Source of the DNA: CAWKOH01 sp963851245
GTDB taxonomy: Bacteria > Actinomycetota > Acidimicrobiia > Acidimicrobiales > Palsa-688
Length of the DNA: 64,000 nt
Assembly (NCBI GenBank): GCA_963851245.1
Contig: CAWKOH010000009.1
Coordinates: forward strand, 124,001 to 188,000
Direction: 5' to 3'
Under the pieces are notes generated by a model. The model had not been told where the DNA came from, did not search any database, and saw only the letters and a program-made list of their open reading frames with translations. This document shows positions 17,367 to 25,849 of this stretch, in pieces (position 1 is the first letter of the stretch; the number at the start of each line of letters is the position of its first letter). The position numbers and the translations under genes were made by a program.

Positions 17367-17945
17367 GTGCTGTACCTGGTCCGCCACGGCCGAACGTCTC
17401 ACAACGCTACGCGCAAACTTCTCGGCCGGCTCGACGTTCCCCTTGACGAGCTGGGAGTTCGCCAAGCGGAGGCCTTGGGCCGGGTCGGATTTCTGCGCGA
17501 CAGCGCACGCGTGGTGTCGAGCCCTCTCGAGCGGGCCCGCCTTACTGCGGCGGCTCTGGGCCCATCCGTCACCGTGGACAGCCGATGGACCGAGATCGAC
17601 TACGGCGTCTACGACGGAGCGGACCTCGGGAGCGTCCCCGACCTCTGGGAGGGGTGGACGGCCGACCTCGGCTACAAACCACCGGGTGGCGAGTCGCTCC
17701 TGGCCGTCGGGGAACGGGTCCGGGAGGCTTGCGCCGATCTCTGGGAGGAGGCGACGAGAAATGATGTCGTCGTGGTGACCCACGTATCTCCCTTGAAGGC
17801 GGCCGTGGCCTGGGCCCTCGGCGTCGGAGACGAGGTCTGCTGGCGCATGTTCGTGGACGTCGCTTCCATCAGTTGTATCGGCCCCGGCGGCCGCGGCCCC
17901 ACACTGCGGAGCTTCAACGAGACCCATCTCCGGCCATCCTCTTAG
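17367..17945 (+). CDS. Histidine phosphatase family protein (phosphoglycerate-mutase-like)
   Basis: A 192-residue enzyme with the branch-1 histidine phosphatase core: LYLVRHGRTSHN (nucleophilic His in RHG) at the N-terminus, SSPLERARLTA, WTEIDYGVYDG and the second catalytic His in VVTHVSPLKAAVAWALG. It removes phosphate from small metabolites; the substrate cannot be told. GTG 17367 is chosen because TAGGGT (17353-17358) ends 8 nt before it, and because the conserved strand begins immediately. Confidence 0.87.
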   Translation: MLYLVRHGRTSHNATRKLLGRLDVPLDELGVRQAEALGRVGFLRDSARVVSSPLERARLTAAALGPSVTVDSRWTEIDYGVYDGADLGSVPDLWEGWTADLGYKPPGGESLLAVGERVREACADLWEEATRNDVVVVTHVSPLKAAVAWALGVGDEVCWRMFVDVASISCIGPGGRGPTLRSFNETHLRPSS

Positions 17946-17970
17946 GAGCAGGGCTAGTACTTTCGCGACC

Positions 17971-19311
17971 ATGGCGAACGCTTCGTCTGGCATCCCGCAG
18001 GTAAGGCGTCTCGTTACAGAAGTACCCGGCCCGAGATCCCGCCATCTGGCCGAGCGGCGGGCGGCCGCGGTTGCACCCGGGGTGAGCTCGACCCTGCCGG
18101 TCTACATAGATCGGGCCGAGGGTGCCGTCCTCGTCGACGTGGACGGCAATTCGTTCATTGATCTGGGGTCCGGCATTGCCGTCACCTCGATCGGTCACGC
18201 CGTGCCGGTTGTGGTCGAGGCAGTGCAGGCGCAGATGGCGCGCTTCGCCCACACCTGCTTCATGGTCGGTCCGTACGAGGGCTACGTGGCGGTGTGCGAG
18301 AAGCTCAACCAGCTGACGCCCGGCGATCACCCCAAGTCCACGGTTCTCCTGAACTCAGGGGCGGAGGCGGTCGAGAACGCCGTCAAGGTGGCGCGCCACG
18401 CTACTGGCCACCCAGCGGTGGTCGTCTTCGACCACGCCTACCACGGCCGCACCAACCTCACGATGGCCCTCACCGCCAAGAACATGCCCTACAAGGATCG
18501 GTTCGGTCCCTTCGCTCCAGAGGTCTACCGGGTACCGATGTCCTATCCGTTTCGGGATCCGGACGGCATGACCGGGAGTGAAGCGGCCGGCCGCGCCGCG
18601 GAGGTCATCGAAAAGCAGGTTGGGGCGAGCAACGTGGCCTGCGTACTGATCGAGCCGATACAGGGGGAGGGCGGGTTCGTAGTGCCGGCTTCCGGCTTCC
18701 TCACCGGACTGGCGGCCTGGTGCCACGCTCATGACGTCCTTCTCGTGGCCGACGAGGTACAGACGGGCTTCTGTCGCACCGGTGACTGGTTCGCCTGCGA
18801 CGACGAAGGGGTGGTTCCCGACCTGGTCGCCACCGCCAAGGGGATTGCCGGCGGCATGCCGCTGGCGGCGGTCACCGGTCGCGCCGAGCTGATGGGCCGG
18901 GTCCACCCGGGCGGCCTGGGCGGCACTTACTCCGGCAACCCGGTGGCGTGCGCTGCCGCCCTGGCCGCCATTCAAACCATGACCGAACTGCACCTGCGGG
19001 ACGCCGCCCGACGCATCGGAGCAGTGATCTCGGACCGTCTCCAAGCCCTCCACAAGGACCATCCGACCATCGGAGACGTGAGGGGCCGGGGCGCCATGCA
19101 GGCGATCGAGTTCGTGGAGCCCGGCACCACGAGCGCTGCTCCCGCGGTTGCCTCAGCTGTGGCCGCCAAGTGTCATTCGGCCGGGGTCGTCGTCCTGACG
19201 TGCGGGACCTGGAGTAACGTCATTCGCCTCCTGCCCCCGCTCACCATCGACGGCGGGTTGCTCGAGGAGGCGCTCGACGTCCTGTCCGACGCGATCTCGT
19301 CGACCGTCTAA
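17971..19311 (+). CDS. gabT: 4-aminobutyrate aminotransferase (class III, PLP-dependent)
   Basis: A 446-residue class III aminotransferase. HAYHGRTNLTMALTAKNMPYKDRFGPFAPEVYRVPMSYPFRD is typical of GabT; DEVQTGFCRTG carries the cofactor Asp and TAKGIAGGMPLAAV the Schiff-base Lys. It moves the amino group of 4-aminobutyrate to 2-oxoglutarate, giving succinic semialdehyde; related omega-amino acids are possible. TACTTT ends 7 nt before the ATG. The TAA stop overlaps the convergent gene's stop in CTAA (19308-19311). Confidence 0.9.
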   Translation: MANASSGIPQVRRLVTEVPGPRSRHLAERRAAAVAPGVSSTLPVYIDRAEGAVLVDVDGNSFIDLGSGIAVTSIGHAVPVVVEAVQAQMARFAHTCFMVGPYEGYVAVCEKLNQLTPGDHPKSTVLLNSGAEAVENAVKVARHATGHPAVVVFDHAYHGRTNLTMALTAKNMPYKDRFGPFAPEVYRVPMSYPFRDPDGMTGSEAAGRAAEVIEKQVGASNVACVLIEPIQGEGGFVVPASGFLTGLAAWCHAHDVLLVADEVQTGFCRTGDWFACDDEGVVPDLVATAKGIAGGMPLAAVTGRAELMGRVHPGGLGGTYSGNPVACAAALAAIQTMTELHLRDAARRIGAVISDRLQALHKDHPTIGDVRGRGAMQAIEFVEPGTTSAAPAVASAVAAKCHSAGVVVLTCGTWSNVIRLLPPLTIDGGLLEEALDVLSDAISSTV

Positions 19312-20211
19312 CGCAGCTGCTTCAGCGCCGGAGCCAGCGCCCGCCACTGCTCGACCGGCACGTCGCCGCGGCCCCGCCGTGATGGCCTGCACACACACGT
19401 GGTTGGCGCCGGCGTCGAACTGGGCCTTCACCCGATCCAGGACGGCCTGTTCGTCTCCCCACGCCACGATGGCGTCGACCAGGCGGTCGGTACCGCCTTC
19501 GGCGAAGTCGTCGGCCCCGAAGCCGTAGCGCAGCAGGTTCGATTGGTAGTTCGGCAATCGCACGTAGATCGAGGTGTGGGCGCGCCCCACCTGTCGAGCG
19601 GTGGTCGGGTCGGTCTCGAGCAGGACCGCCTGCTCGACGCAGAGCAGCGCGTCGGGCCCGAGGATCTGCCGAGCTTCGGCGGTGTGCTCCGGTGGGACCA
19701 GGTAGGTGTGAGCACCCTCGGTCTTCTCCGCCGCCAGCTGGAGCATCTTGGGCCGGAGGGCGGCGAGAACGCGCCGCACCGGGGTGGTCGGCCGGAAGGC
19801 GGTGTACGGGGAGCGGTCCATGGCGTCCAGGTAGGTGCGCATGGCCGTGAGCGGCTTCTCGTACCGATGGCCGCGGAGGTCCTCCACCAGTGTTTGGTGG
19901 CTGACCCCCAGGCCGAGCAGGACCCGCTCGGGAAAGGCCTCGGTGAGCGCCTTGACCCCTCCTGTCATGGTCACCGCGTCCCTGGCCCAGATGTTGGCGA
20001 TTCCGGTGGCGCCCACCATCTTGGTCGTCGCCGACAGCAGGAAGGACAGGTGGGCCATGACGTCGCGCCCCGCGATCTCCGGGAGCCAGATGGCCCCGTA
20101 ACCGAGCGACTCGAGCTCCGCGGCCAGTTCTCCGGCCTGGGCCGCCGGGACGGCGTCGAGGGCTCCCGTCCACAGGCCGATGGGTTCGAGGGCAAAGCGG
20201 GGCTGTTCCAT
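19308..20211 (-). pseudogene. F420-dependent LLM-class oxidoreductase with a frameshift near its C-terminus
   Basis: The frame from ATG 20211 reads MEQPRFALEPIGLWTGAL and shows the luciferase-like F420 oxidoreductase fold (ELESLGYGAIWLPEI, TGIANIWARDAVTMTGGVKALTEAFPERVLLGLGVSHQ). It resembles the subfamily of probable F420-dependent oxidoreductases typified by MSMEG_4141. Near 19375 the frame changes: GRGDVPVEQWRALAPALKQLR then stop (19308) continues the protein in another frame, giving about 300 residues, the family length. The indel lies in a G/C run (GCGGGGCCGCGG). TACGGT ends 6 nt before the ATG. Hydride transfer to an unknown substrate is expected if functional. Confidence 0.85.
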
Positions 20212-20272
20212 GCTGTCACCGTACGGCACGCAGGGCTAGGGTGGCAGGCTGTACGCCTACCGGAGGTAACTG

Positions 20273-20464
20273 ATGCGAGTCGTGGTCGATTACGACCTGT
20301 GTGAGAGCAACGCCCTGTGCATGGCAGCGGCCCCCGAGGTCTTCGAGGTTCGCGACGACGACTTCCTGTACGTGTTGCAGGACAACCCGCCCGAGGAGCT
20401 GCGGGCCAAGGTGGAGCTGGCGGTTCAGCGCTGTCCGAAACAGGCCATCACGCTCGAAGACTGA
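20273..20464 (+). CDS. [3Fe-4S] ferredoxin
   Basis: A 63-residue electron carrier. CESNALC at residues 10-16 and RCPKQAI near the C-terminus give the C-x5-C...CP pattern of single-cluster 3Fe-4S ferredoxins, which in actinobacteria usually feed cytochromes P450. No P450 gene is next to it in this window. It has the strongest ribosome binding site seen here (CCGGAGGTAACTG before the ATG). It is divergent from the F420 oxidoreductase. Confidence 0.93.
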   Translation: MRVVVDYDLCESNALCMAAAPEVFEVRDDDFLYVLQDNPPEELRAKVELAVQRCPKQAITLED

Positions 20465-20476
20465 ACCTGTCCGTCG

Positions 20477-22450
20477 TCAGCCGGTGATGCCGAGCGCTTC
20501 TTCGTTGGCGATGTCGAGCACGGGGTTGCCACCCGCGAAATCGGGCTCGAAGCCGAGGACCCTCCCGTAGAACGCCAGCTCGCTCTCGGTCACGGCGATG
20601 ATCGTCCCGGCCTGGCGAAAACCGTGCTGCTCTCCCTCAAAGCCTAGATACGCAACCGGTACACCGCTGTCGCGGAGCGCGGCGTACATGAGCTCGGCTT
20701 GCGCCGGCGGGACGACCTTGTCCTCGAGCCCCTGGAACAGGATGAGCGGTTTCTTGATTTGATCGACGTGGTGGATGGGGGAGCGGCGCCGGTACTCTTC
20801 GGCCGTTTCCGGCCAGGGACCGACCAGTCCGTCCAGGTAGCGAGACTCGAACTTGTGGGTGTCGCGAGCCAGGAGTTCCAGGTCGGCCACCCCGTAGTAG
20901 CTGGCTCCGGCGGCGAAGGCGTCGGTGAAGGCCAGGGCGGCCAGAGTCGTGAAGCCGCCGGCGCTCCCACCCCTGATCAAGGCCCGCCGGCCGTCGACCC
21001 GGCCGGTCCGGTCCAACCACCGGACCACCGCGGCGCAGTCCTCCACGTCGGCGATCCCCCACTCGCCATCCAAGAGCCGGCGGTAGGCCCGCCCGTACCC
21101 GGAACTTCCCCTGTAGTTCACATCGGCCACGGCGAAGCCCCGGCTGGTCCAGAACTGGATGGCCAGGTTCAGCACGGCCGAGGCCGCGCTCGTAGGTCCG
21201 CCGTGGATCATCACGATCACGGGCGGCTTCTGGCCGGGTGGGCCCTCGTAGTCGGCGCTGGCCGGCGGATAAAACAGGGCGTGGGCCGACGCCTCTCCTG
21301 CGGTGGGAAACTGGACGGCCTCGGGGCGGGACAGGGCGTCCCGGTCGATCGGCACGTGGCGGCTGGCCCGGATCGTCTCGAACCGCCCCTGGGACAAATC
21401 AAGGCGGACGACCGCGGGGGGATCGACCGGGGATGCGGCGATGGCTATGACACCTTCCTCCACCGGCGCCAAGGAGGCGTAGGCGGTAAAAGGAAAGGCG
21501 GCGCGCTCGACCCGCCCATCCTGGACGACGCCGATGTGGTCGCCGCCCTCGGCCGTCCAGGCGGCTACCAGCCGGCCATCGGGGAAGAAGCCGTAGGTGG
21601 CGTTGCCGAAAACCCAGTCGGGCTGGCCGAACTCGGCTGCCGCGGGGCAAAGCGGAGTGCCCGGCTCGTCATAGAGGTTCCACCAGCCGCTTCGGTCCGA
21701 CACGTAGTGAAGGTTGCCGGCGGGTGACCAGCGGGGCTGGGTGATCGACTCGCCCCGGCCCCCGGCGACTTTGGTGGCCGCGCTGATGGACCGGTCGGGT
21801 CGGACGTCTGCGACCCAGAGCTCGGAGCCGTCCCATGGCATATCCGGGTGGTCCCACGTGACCCAGGCCAGCCGGTTCCCGTCGGGGGAAAGGCGAGGGG
21901 ACGAGTAGAAGTCATGCCCCGACGCCACCCGCGCCGGCTGCTGATCGGCGGCTGCTGGATCGAGGTCGACGACGACCAGGTCGTTGTCGACCCGGCCGTC
22001 AGGCAGGTGGCTTTCGTGCACGCAAACGATCCATCCCCCATCAGGACTGATCACCGGGTCGGCATAGCGCTCGGACTTCGGCCGGTCCGGTTCGGGCGTA
22101 AGGGGTCTGGGCGCCCCGCCCGGCTCCAGCACCCAGAGGCGCTGATCGCCCCAATTGGAGAACACAACCAGGTCGTGCGCACTGGGCAGCCCATGGACGT
22201 CATAGCACCGGCCGCCGTACTCATGGACCTGCGTCCGCACCGATAACTCGGGCGGGATCATGTCGGCCGGCCGTCCGCCTCGGGCCTGACATACCAGAAC
22301 CTCGCGCCCGGCTTCGGCCGGTCGTCCCTCCACCCAGTAGACGCGGTCGCCGGATACCTTCACCGTGCTCAGCCGCACCGACTGCTCCACCAACGAAGCC
22401 GCCGTCACAGGCGATGCCCAGGTTCCGTACGGGGAGATAGATCGGACCAC
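20477..22450 (-). CDS. S9-family peptidase (prolyl oligopeptidase / acylaminoacyl-peptidase type)
   Basis: A 657-residue two-domain serine peptidase. The N-terminal 400 residues form a beta-propeller (repeated SPDGxxxxxV blades such as ISPDGGWIVCVHESHLPDG and LSPDGNRLAWVTWDHPDM). The C-terminal alpha/beta hydrolase has HGGPTSAASAVLN, the nucleophile in RGGSAGGFTTLAAL, the Asp in LEDKVVPPAQ and the His in GEQHGFR. It cleaves short peptides, probably in the cytosol (no signal peptide). TAGATT ends 6 nt before the GTG start. It converges on the ferredoxin gene with a 12-bp gap. Confidence 0.92.
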   Translation of the reverse strand: MVRSISPYGTWASPVTAASLVEQSVRLSTVKVSGDRVYWVEGRPAEAGREVLVCQARGGRPADMIPPELSVRTQVHEYGGRCYDVHGLPSAHDLVVFSNWGDQRLWVLEPGGAPRPLTPEPDRPKSERYADPVISPDGGWIVCVHESHLPDGRVDNDLVVVDLDPAAADQQPARVASGHDFYSSPRLSPDGNRLAWVTWDHPDMPWDGSELWVADVRPDRSISAATKVAGGRGESITQPRWSPAGNLHYVSDRSGWWNLYDEPGTPLCPAAAEFGQPDWVFGNATYGFFPDGRLVAAWTAEGGDHIGVVQDGRVERAAFPFTAYASLAPVEEGVIAIAASPVDPPAVVRLDLSQGRFETIRASRHVPIDRDALSRPEAVQFPTAGEASAHALFYPPASADYEGPPGQKPPVIVMIHGGPTSAASAVLNLAIQFWTSRGFAVADVNYRGSSGYGRAYRRLLDGEWGIADVEDCAAVVRWLDRTGRVDGRRALIRGGSAGGFTTLAALAFTDAFAAGASYYGVADLELLARDTHKFESRYLDGLVGPWPETAEEYRRRSPIHHVDQIKKPLILFQGLEDKVVPPAQAELMYAALRDSGVPVAYLGFEGEQHGFRQAGTIIAVTESELAFYGRVLGFEPDFAGGNPVLDIANEEALGITG

Positions 22451-22601
22451 CGAGCCAATCTAGAGCGCGTCCTTCCGAAGCCGGAAAAGCGCGTTGAACG
22501 AAAGCCTGCAATTCGGGAAAACCGATGGCCCATAAGCGCGCCAAAGCGGTATCTTGATGCTCAGCGGCGCGTAGTCACAACAAACTTTGAGCCGCAGATG
22601 G

Positions 22602-22647
22602 CGAGCCCGGACCCCAGGAGTTACCCGCCGCCCCTGGTCCGGGCTCG
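22602..22647 (-). terminator. Strong stem-loop, probable terminator of the aldo/keto reductase gene
   Basis: A perfect 12-bp inverted repeat (CGAGCCCGGACC at 22602-22613, GGTCCGGGCTCG at 22636-22647) starts 25 bp after the aldo/keto reductase stop. No T-run follows in that direction, so it resembles the GC-rich, U-poor terminators of actinobacteria. Confidence 0.6.
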
Positions 22648-22671
22648 TTGTGTTTCCCGAACCTGCGACTG

Positions 22672-23565
22672 CTAGATCCGCTCCAGGCGATCTCCGTCGA
22701 AGAGGGGTTCGATGTTCAGGGCAGCCGCGTCGGCCTGCATCTCAGCGTCGGTCGGAGGTGGTGCCGATGCTTGTGCCGCTTCCAGGGTGGGACGGAGCAG
22801 GCGGGCGTCGCTCGAGCTGTTCAGAAAGAGGCCAGGGCGGGCCAGCACCCACCGCACCGCCCGGTCCAGGGCGGGGCCGTCGGCCACGGGCTCATACCAG
22901 CTGAACCGGGGGCCTTCGCCGTCACCCCAACGCCGGCGGGCCAGCGACTTGATCGTCTGCACCGCGACCCGCCGTCGGGAGCATAAGTCCAGCAGGCGTT
23001 CCACGTCGGCCCGGTAGCCCCTCTCCCGGAGCAGGGCGAAGTTGTAGGGGAGCAGCACGGAGTCGAAGTCGAACCGCTCCAGGCTGCGCAGGTGCATACG
23101 GGCGATCCTCAGTCCATGGCCCGTGACCCCGATGAAGCGGACCAGGCCCTCGTCACGGGCCTGGGCCAGGGCCTCGACCGCCCCGCCTGTGGAGTGGGCC
23201 TTGTCCCACTCGTCTTCCTCCACCAGATTGTGCAGCTGGATCAGGTCGAGCTGCTCGACTCCGAGCCGGTCGAGCGAGCGCTCCAGCTGGGCCCGGGCTG
23301 CGATGCCAACCCGCTCGCCCGTCTTGGACGCCAAGAACACCGAACCACGGTGCCTGCTCAGCCAGGGTGCCAACCTGAGCTCCGAATCCCCGTAGCTGGC
23401 CGCGGTGTCGATGTGGTTGACCCCGAAGTCGACCACGGTTGCCAGCACCTCGTCGGCCCGGTCCTGCGACATGCGGGACAAGGCCGCGGCTCCGAATATC
23501 ACCCGGGTGCTGTCATGCCCCGTCCGTCCGAACTCCAGCCGCTCTATCACGTTCCGACTTTTCAC
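22672..23565 (-). CDS. Aldo/keto reductase
   Basis: A 297-residue TIM-barrel NAD(P)H oxidoreductase. DFGVNHIDTAASYGDSELRLAPWL carries the Asp and Tyr of the catalytic tetrad, LASKTGER the Lys, and LDLIQLHNL the His region. The C-terminal third is shorter and more divergent than classic members. Several GTG starts are possible; GTG 23565 gives MKSRNVIERLEFGRTG, while a GTG five codons later would match the usual family N-terminus. Substrate unknown. Confidence 0.85.
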   Translation of the reverse strand: MKSRNVIERLEFGRTGHDSTRVIFGAAALSRMSQDRADEVLATVVDFGVNHIDTAASYGDSELRLAPWLSRHRGSVFLASKTGERVGIAARAQLERSLDRLGVEQLDLIQLHNLVEEDEWDKAHSTGGAVEALAQARDEGLVRFIGVTGHGLRIARMHLRSLERFDFDSVLLPYNFALLRERGYRADVERLLDLCSRRRVAVQTIKSLARRRWGDGEGPRFSWYEPVADGPALDRAVRWVLARPGLFLNSSSDARLLRPTLEAAQASAPPPTDAEMQADAAALNIEPLFDGDRLERI

Positions 23566-23683
23566 CGCCGAGGCCCGGGCGTCAAGGGTCCGGGGCTGCC
23601 CGCCGGCGCATTTTTTTTGATGTCGTCATCCGGGCGGGGGCCCGGCGCCGGAGGATCCGGGAGATCGAACACAAGGGGGTTTC

Positions 23684-24010
23684 ATGGATTCCAGCGACGA
23701 CGATCCCGGTCACGCCGGCTTGAGCCGCCGGAGGTTCATTCACCGGGGCACATTGACTGCCGCGGCCGTTGGCGTGGTCACCAGCGTTCCCGGCTGGTCG
23801 GGGCTGTTGACCAGCGGCATGGCCACAACTCCCGCCGCGCAGGAGGATGCCACCCAGGTCGACGGGGAGATGGGGGCGGTCAGCCAACCCTTGTTCGCCC
23901 AGGTCAAGGATCTCAGTACCGGAGAGATCAGTGTCTTCCAGGGCGAGCGCGAAGTGATCATCCGCGACACCGCGGTCGCCAATCGCCTGTTCTCCGCCGC
24001 CCGACCCTAA
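23684..24010 (+). CDS. Small Tat-exported protein of unknown function
   Basis: A 108-residue protein with a twin-arginine signal (LSRRRFIHRGTLTAAAVGVVTSVPGW, residues 13-38) and a cleavage-like region around ATTPAAQ. The mature part, about 60 residues (LFAQVKDLSTGEISVFQGEREVIIRDTAVANRLFSAARP), I do not recognise; it resembles a short strand-rich domain. AAGGGGGT precedes the ATG. It is 38 bp upstream of the DUF4331 gene, so the two may act together outside the membrane. Confidence 0.75.
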   Translation: MDSSDDDPGHAGLSRRRFIHRGTLTAAAVGVVTSVPGWSGLLTSGMATTPAAQEDATQVDGEMGAVSQPLFAQVKDLSTGEISVFQGEREVIIRDTAVANRLFSAARP

Positions 24011-24048
24011 AGCCCCCGCTCCTCTCTGCAGTTTTCAGAAAGGAAGTC

Positions 24049-25524
24049 ATGTCCTCTCATCGCGAAGCGCCTGAAATCAGCAAGGATCCTGTGGCGGACA
24101 GCACCGATCTGTACGCATTTGTCAGCCCGGACGTGGCCGGCACGGTGACCATGATCGCCAACTACATCCCGCTCGAGGCACCTGACGGTGGTCCCAACTT
24201 CTACGAGTTCGGTGACGAGGTCCTCTACGAGATCCATGTCGACAATGACGGGGACGGATCGGCGGACGTCACCTTCCAGTTCCGCTTCACAACGGTAAAC
24301 AACATCCCCTCGTCGTTCCTCTACAACGATGGACCGATAACCGCTCTGACGCCGCCGTCCCCGGCGTCGACCTGGAATCGCCAGCAGACCTACAGCCTCA
24401 CCTGCGTCGACTACGGCCGCCGCAGCGGACGACCATCGTCGGCCCTGCTCGGCTCCGGTTTGCTGAGCCCTCCATGCAACATCGGGCCTCTTTCCACGCC
24501 CAACTACCAAGCCTTGGCCTCTGCCGCCGTTCACGACGTGTCGGCCGGGCCGTACTCGGCGAAGGTCTTCGCCGGGCAGCGGGCCGAGGGCTTCTATGTA
24601 GATCTCGGCGCCGTCTTCGATCTCGGTGACCTGCGCCTCTTCGCCGGAGATCACGCCGGCGGCGCCGCCGCTGGGCTGATGAACGGCATGCCCGGAGTGA
24701 ACTCGACCGCGGACGTCAATGTCCACTCGCTGGCCTTGCAAGTCCCCATCGAGCAGCTCACCCGGACCCGTGCGTCGGGACCGAGCGATCCGGCCGCCGT
24801 CATCGGGGTGTGGACGACCGCCAGCCGCCAGCGGGTCCGAGTGGATTCCTATGACAGCGACAACCGCGTTCATGTCGGCCCTTGGAACCAGGCCTCGCGC
24901 CTCGGAAACCCGCTCGTCAACGAGCTGATCATCGGGATCGGCGACAAGAACCGGTGGAACCACGAGCCGCCCGTGACGGATGGCTCGGAGTTCTTCCACT
25001 ATTTCGCCCGACCGCTTCTGGCTACCCTGCTGCCCTCGCTGTACCCGGGGGTGTTCCCGCATCTGGCGGCCTACAACGCCGGGTCGGCCAACACCCGCCC
25101 CGACCTAGAGGCCATCCTGCTGACCGGCATCCCGACGGGTTTGATCCCGGGCTTCACCAACTACAACGGAACAGGAGTGAAGGCGGACCAGCTGCGCTTG
25201 AACACCGCCGTACCGCCGCCAGCCAACCCGAACAACCTGGGTCTGCTGGGCGGCGACGTCGCCGGCTTCCCGAACGGCCGGCGGGTCTTCGACGACGTGG
25301 CCACCATAGAGCTGCGCGCCGTCGCCGGAGCCACGCTGCCATTGGTCGTGCCCAGCTTCACGCCTGACGCCGCCGCCGGCCTGCTCAGCTTCGGACTTAC
25401 GAGCGGGGACAGCGATCTGACGGCCTCCCATACCGAGCACTACCTGGCTTCGTTCCCGTATCTGGGCACACCGTACGCCGGCTTCTCGAATCCTTCGGCC
25501 ACCCCCGTGTCCGTGGTTCCTTGA
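24049..25524 (+). CDS. DUF4331 domain protein
   Basis: A 491-residue protein. It starts MSSHREAPEISKDPVADSTDLYAFVSPD, the hallmark opening of DUF4331, and continues DEVLYEIHVDNDGDGSADVTFQFRFTT and, later, GNPLVNELIIGIGDKNRWN, all typical of the family. Its function is not established. No signal peptide is visible, although the preceding gene encodes a Tat protein. GAAAGGAA is a good ribosome binding site before the ATG. A small gene follows after 4 bp. Confidence 0.9.
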   Translation: MSSHREAPEISKDPVADSTDLYAFVSPDVAGTVTMIANYIPLEAPDGGPNFYEFGDEVLYEIHVDNDGDGSADVTFQFRFTTVNNIPSSFLYNDGPITALTPPSPASTWNRQQTYSLTCVDYGRRSGRPSSALLGSGLLSPPCNIGPLSTPNYQALASAAVHDVSAGPYSAKVFAGQRAEGFYVDLGAVFDLGDLRLFAGDHAGGAAAGLMNGMPGVNSTADVNVHSLALQVPIEQLTRTRASGPSDPAAVIGVWTTASRQRVRVDSYDSDNRVHVGPWNQASRLGNPLVNELIIGIGDKNRWNHEPPVTDGSEFFHYFARPLLATLLPSLYPGVFPHLAAYNAGSANTRPDLEAILLTGIPTGLIPGFTNYNGTGVKADQLRLNTAVPPPANPNNLGLLGGDVAGFPNGRRVFDDVATIELRAVAGATLPLVVPSFTPDAAAGLLSFGLTSGDSDLTASHTEHYLASFPYLGTPYAGFSNPSATPVSVVP

Positions 25525-25528
25525 GACC

Positions 25529-25849
25529 ATGGAACGCGCGACTTCGCCCCGCGGGACCGGCACGGTCGTCCTCGACCTGGGCGCGGACATAGGCGCAGCC
25601 ATTGTGCGCACCCCGGCCAATCTGGCTGGCCGCGAAGTCGAGATTCACCGCGTGGGCGAGCCCTGGGAGGGCCGTCACGCCTCGGTGCGGGCTCGTCATC
25701 TCGCCGCCGGCGAGTTCTACGCCGTGGTGTTCGAATCGCTGGAGCGGGGCCGGTGGGAGGTACGTGTGCGAGGCTCGACCGGCAGGGGCTCCGCGTGCCG
25801 CTTCGATGTCCACGGCGGACGCGTCACCCACGCCCAACTTCCCGGTTAG
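25529..25849 (+). CDS. Conserved hypothetical protein
   Basis: A 106-residue protein read as one small beta-rich domain: GTGTVVLDLGADIGAAIVRTPANLAGREVEIHR, then EFYAVVFESLERGRWEVRV. I have seen no named domain in it. It starts 4 bp after DUF4331 and so is part of that operon. Its last 26 bp overlap the end of the convergent methyltransferase gene. Confidence 0.7.
   Translation: MERATSPRGTGTVVLDLGADIGAAIVRTPANLAGREVEIHRVGEPWEGRHASVRARHLAAGEFYAVVFESLERGRWEVRVRGSTGRGSACRFDVHGGRVTHAQLPG

Noticed and set aside
19399..20304. Plus-strand open frame of 301 codons opposite the F420 oxidoreductase
   Set aside because: The luciferase-like motifs are on the minus strand; the plus frame has no ribosome binding site or domain and runs through the ferredoxin promoter.
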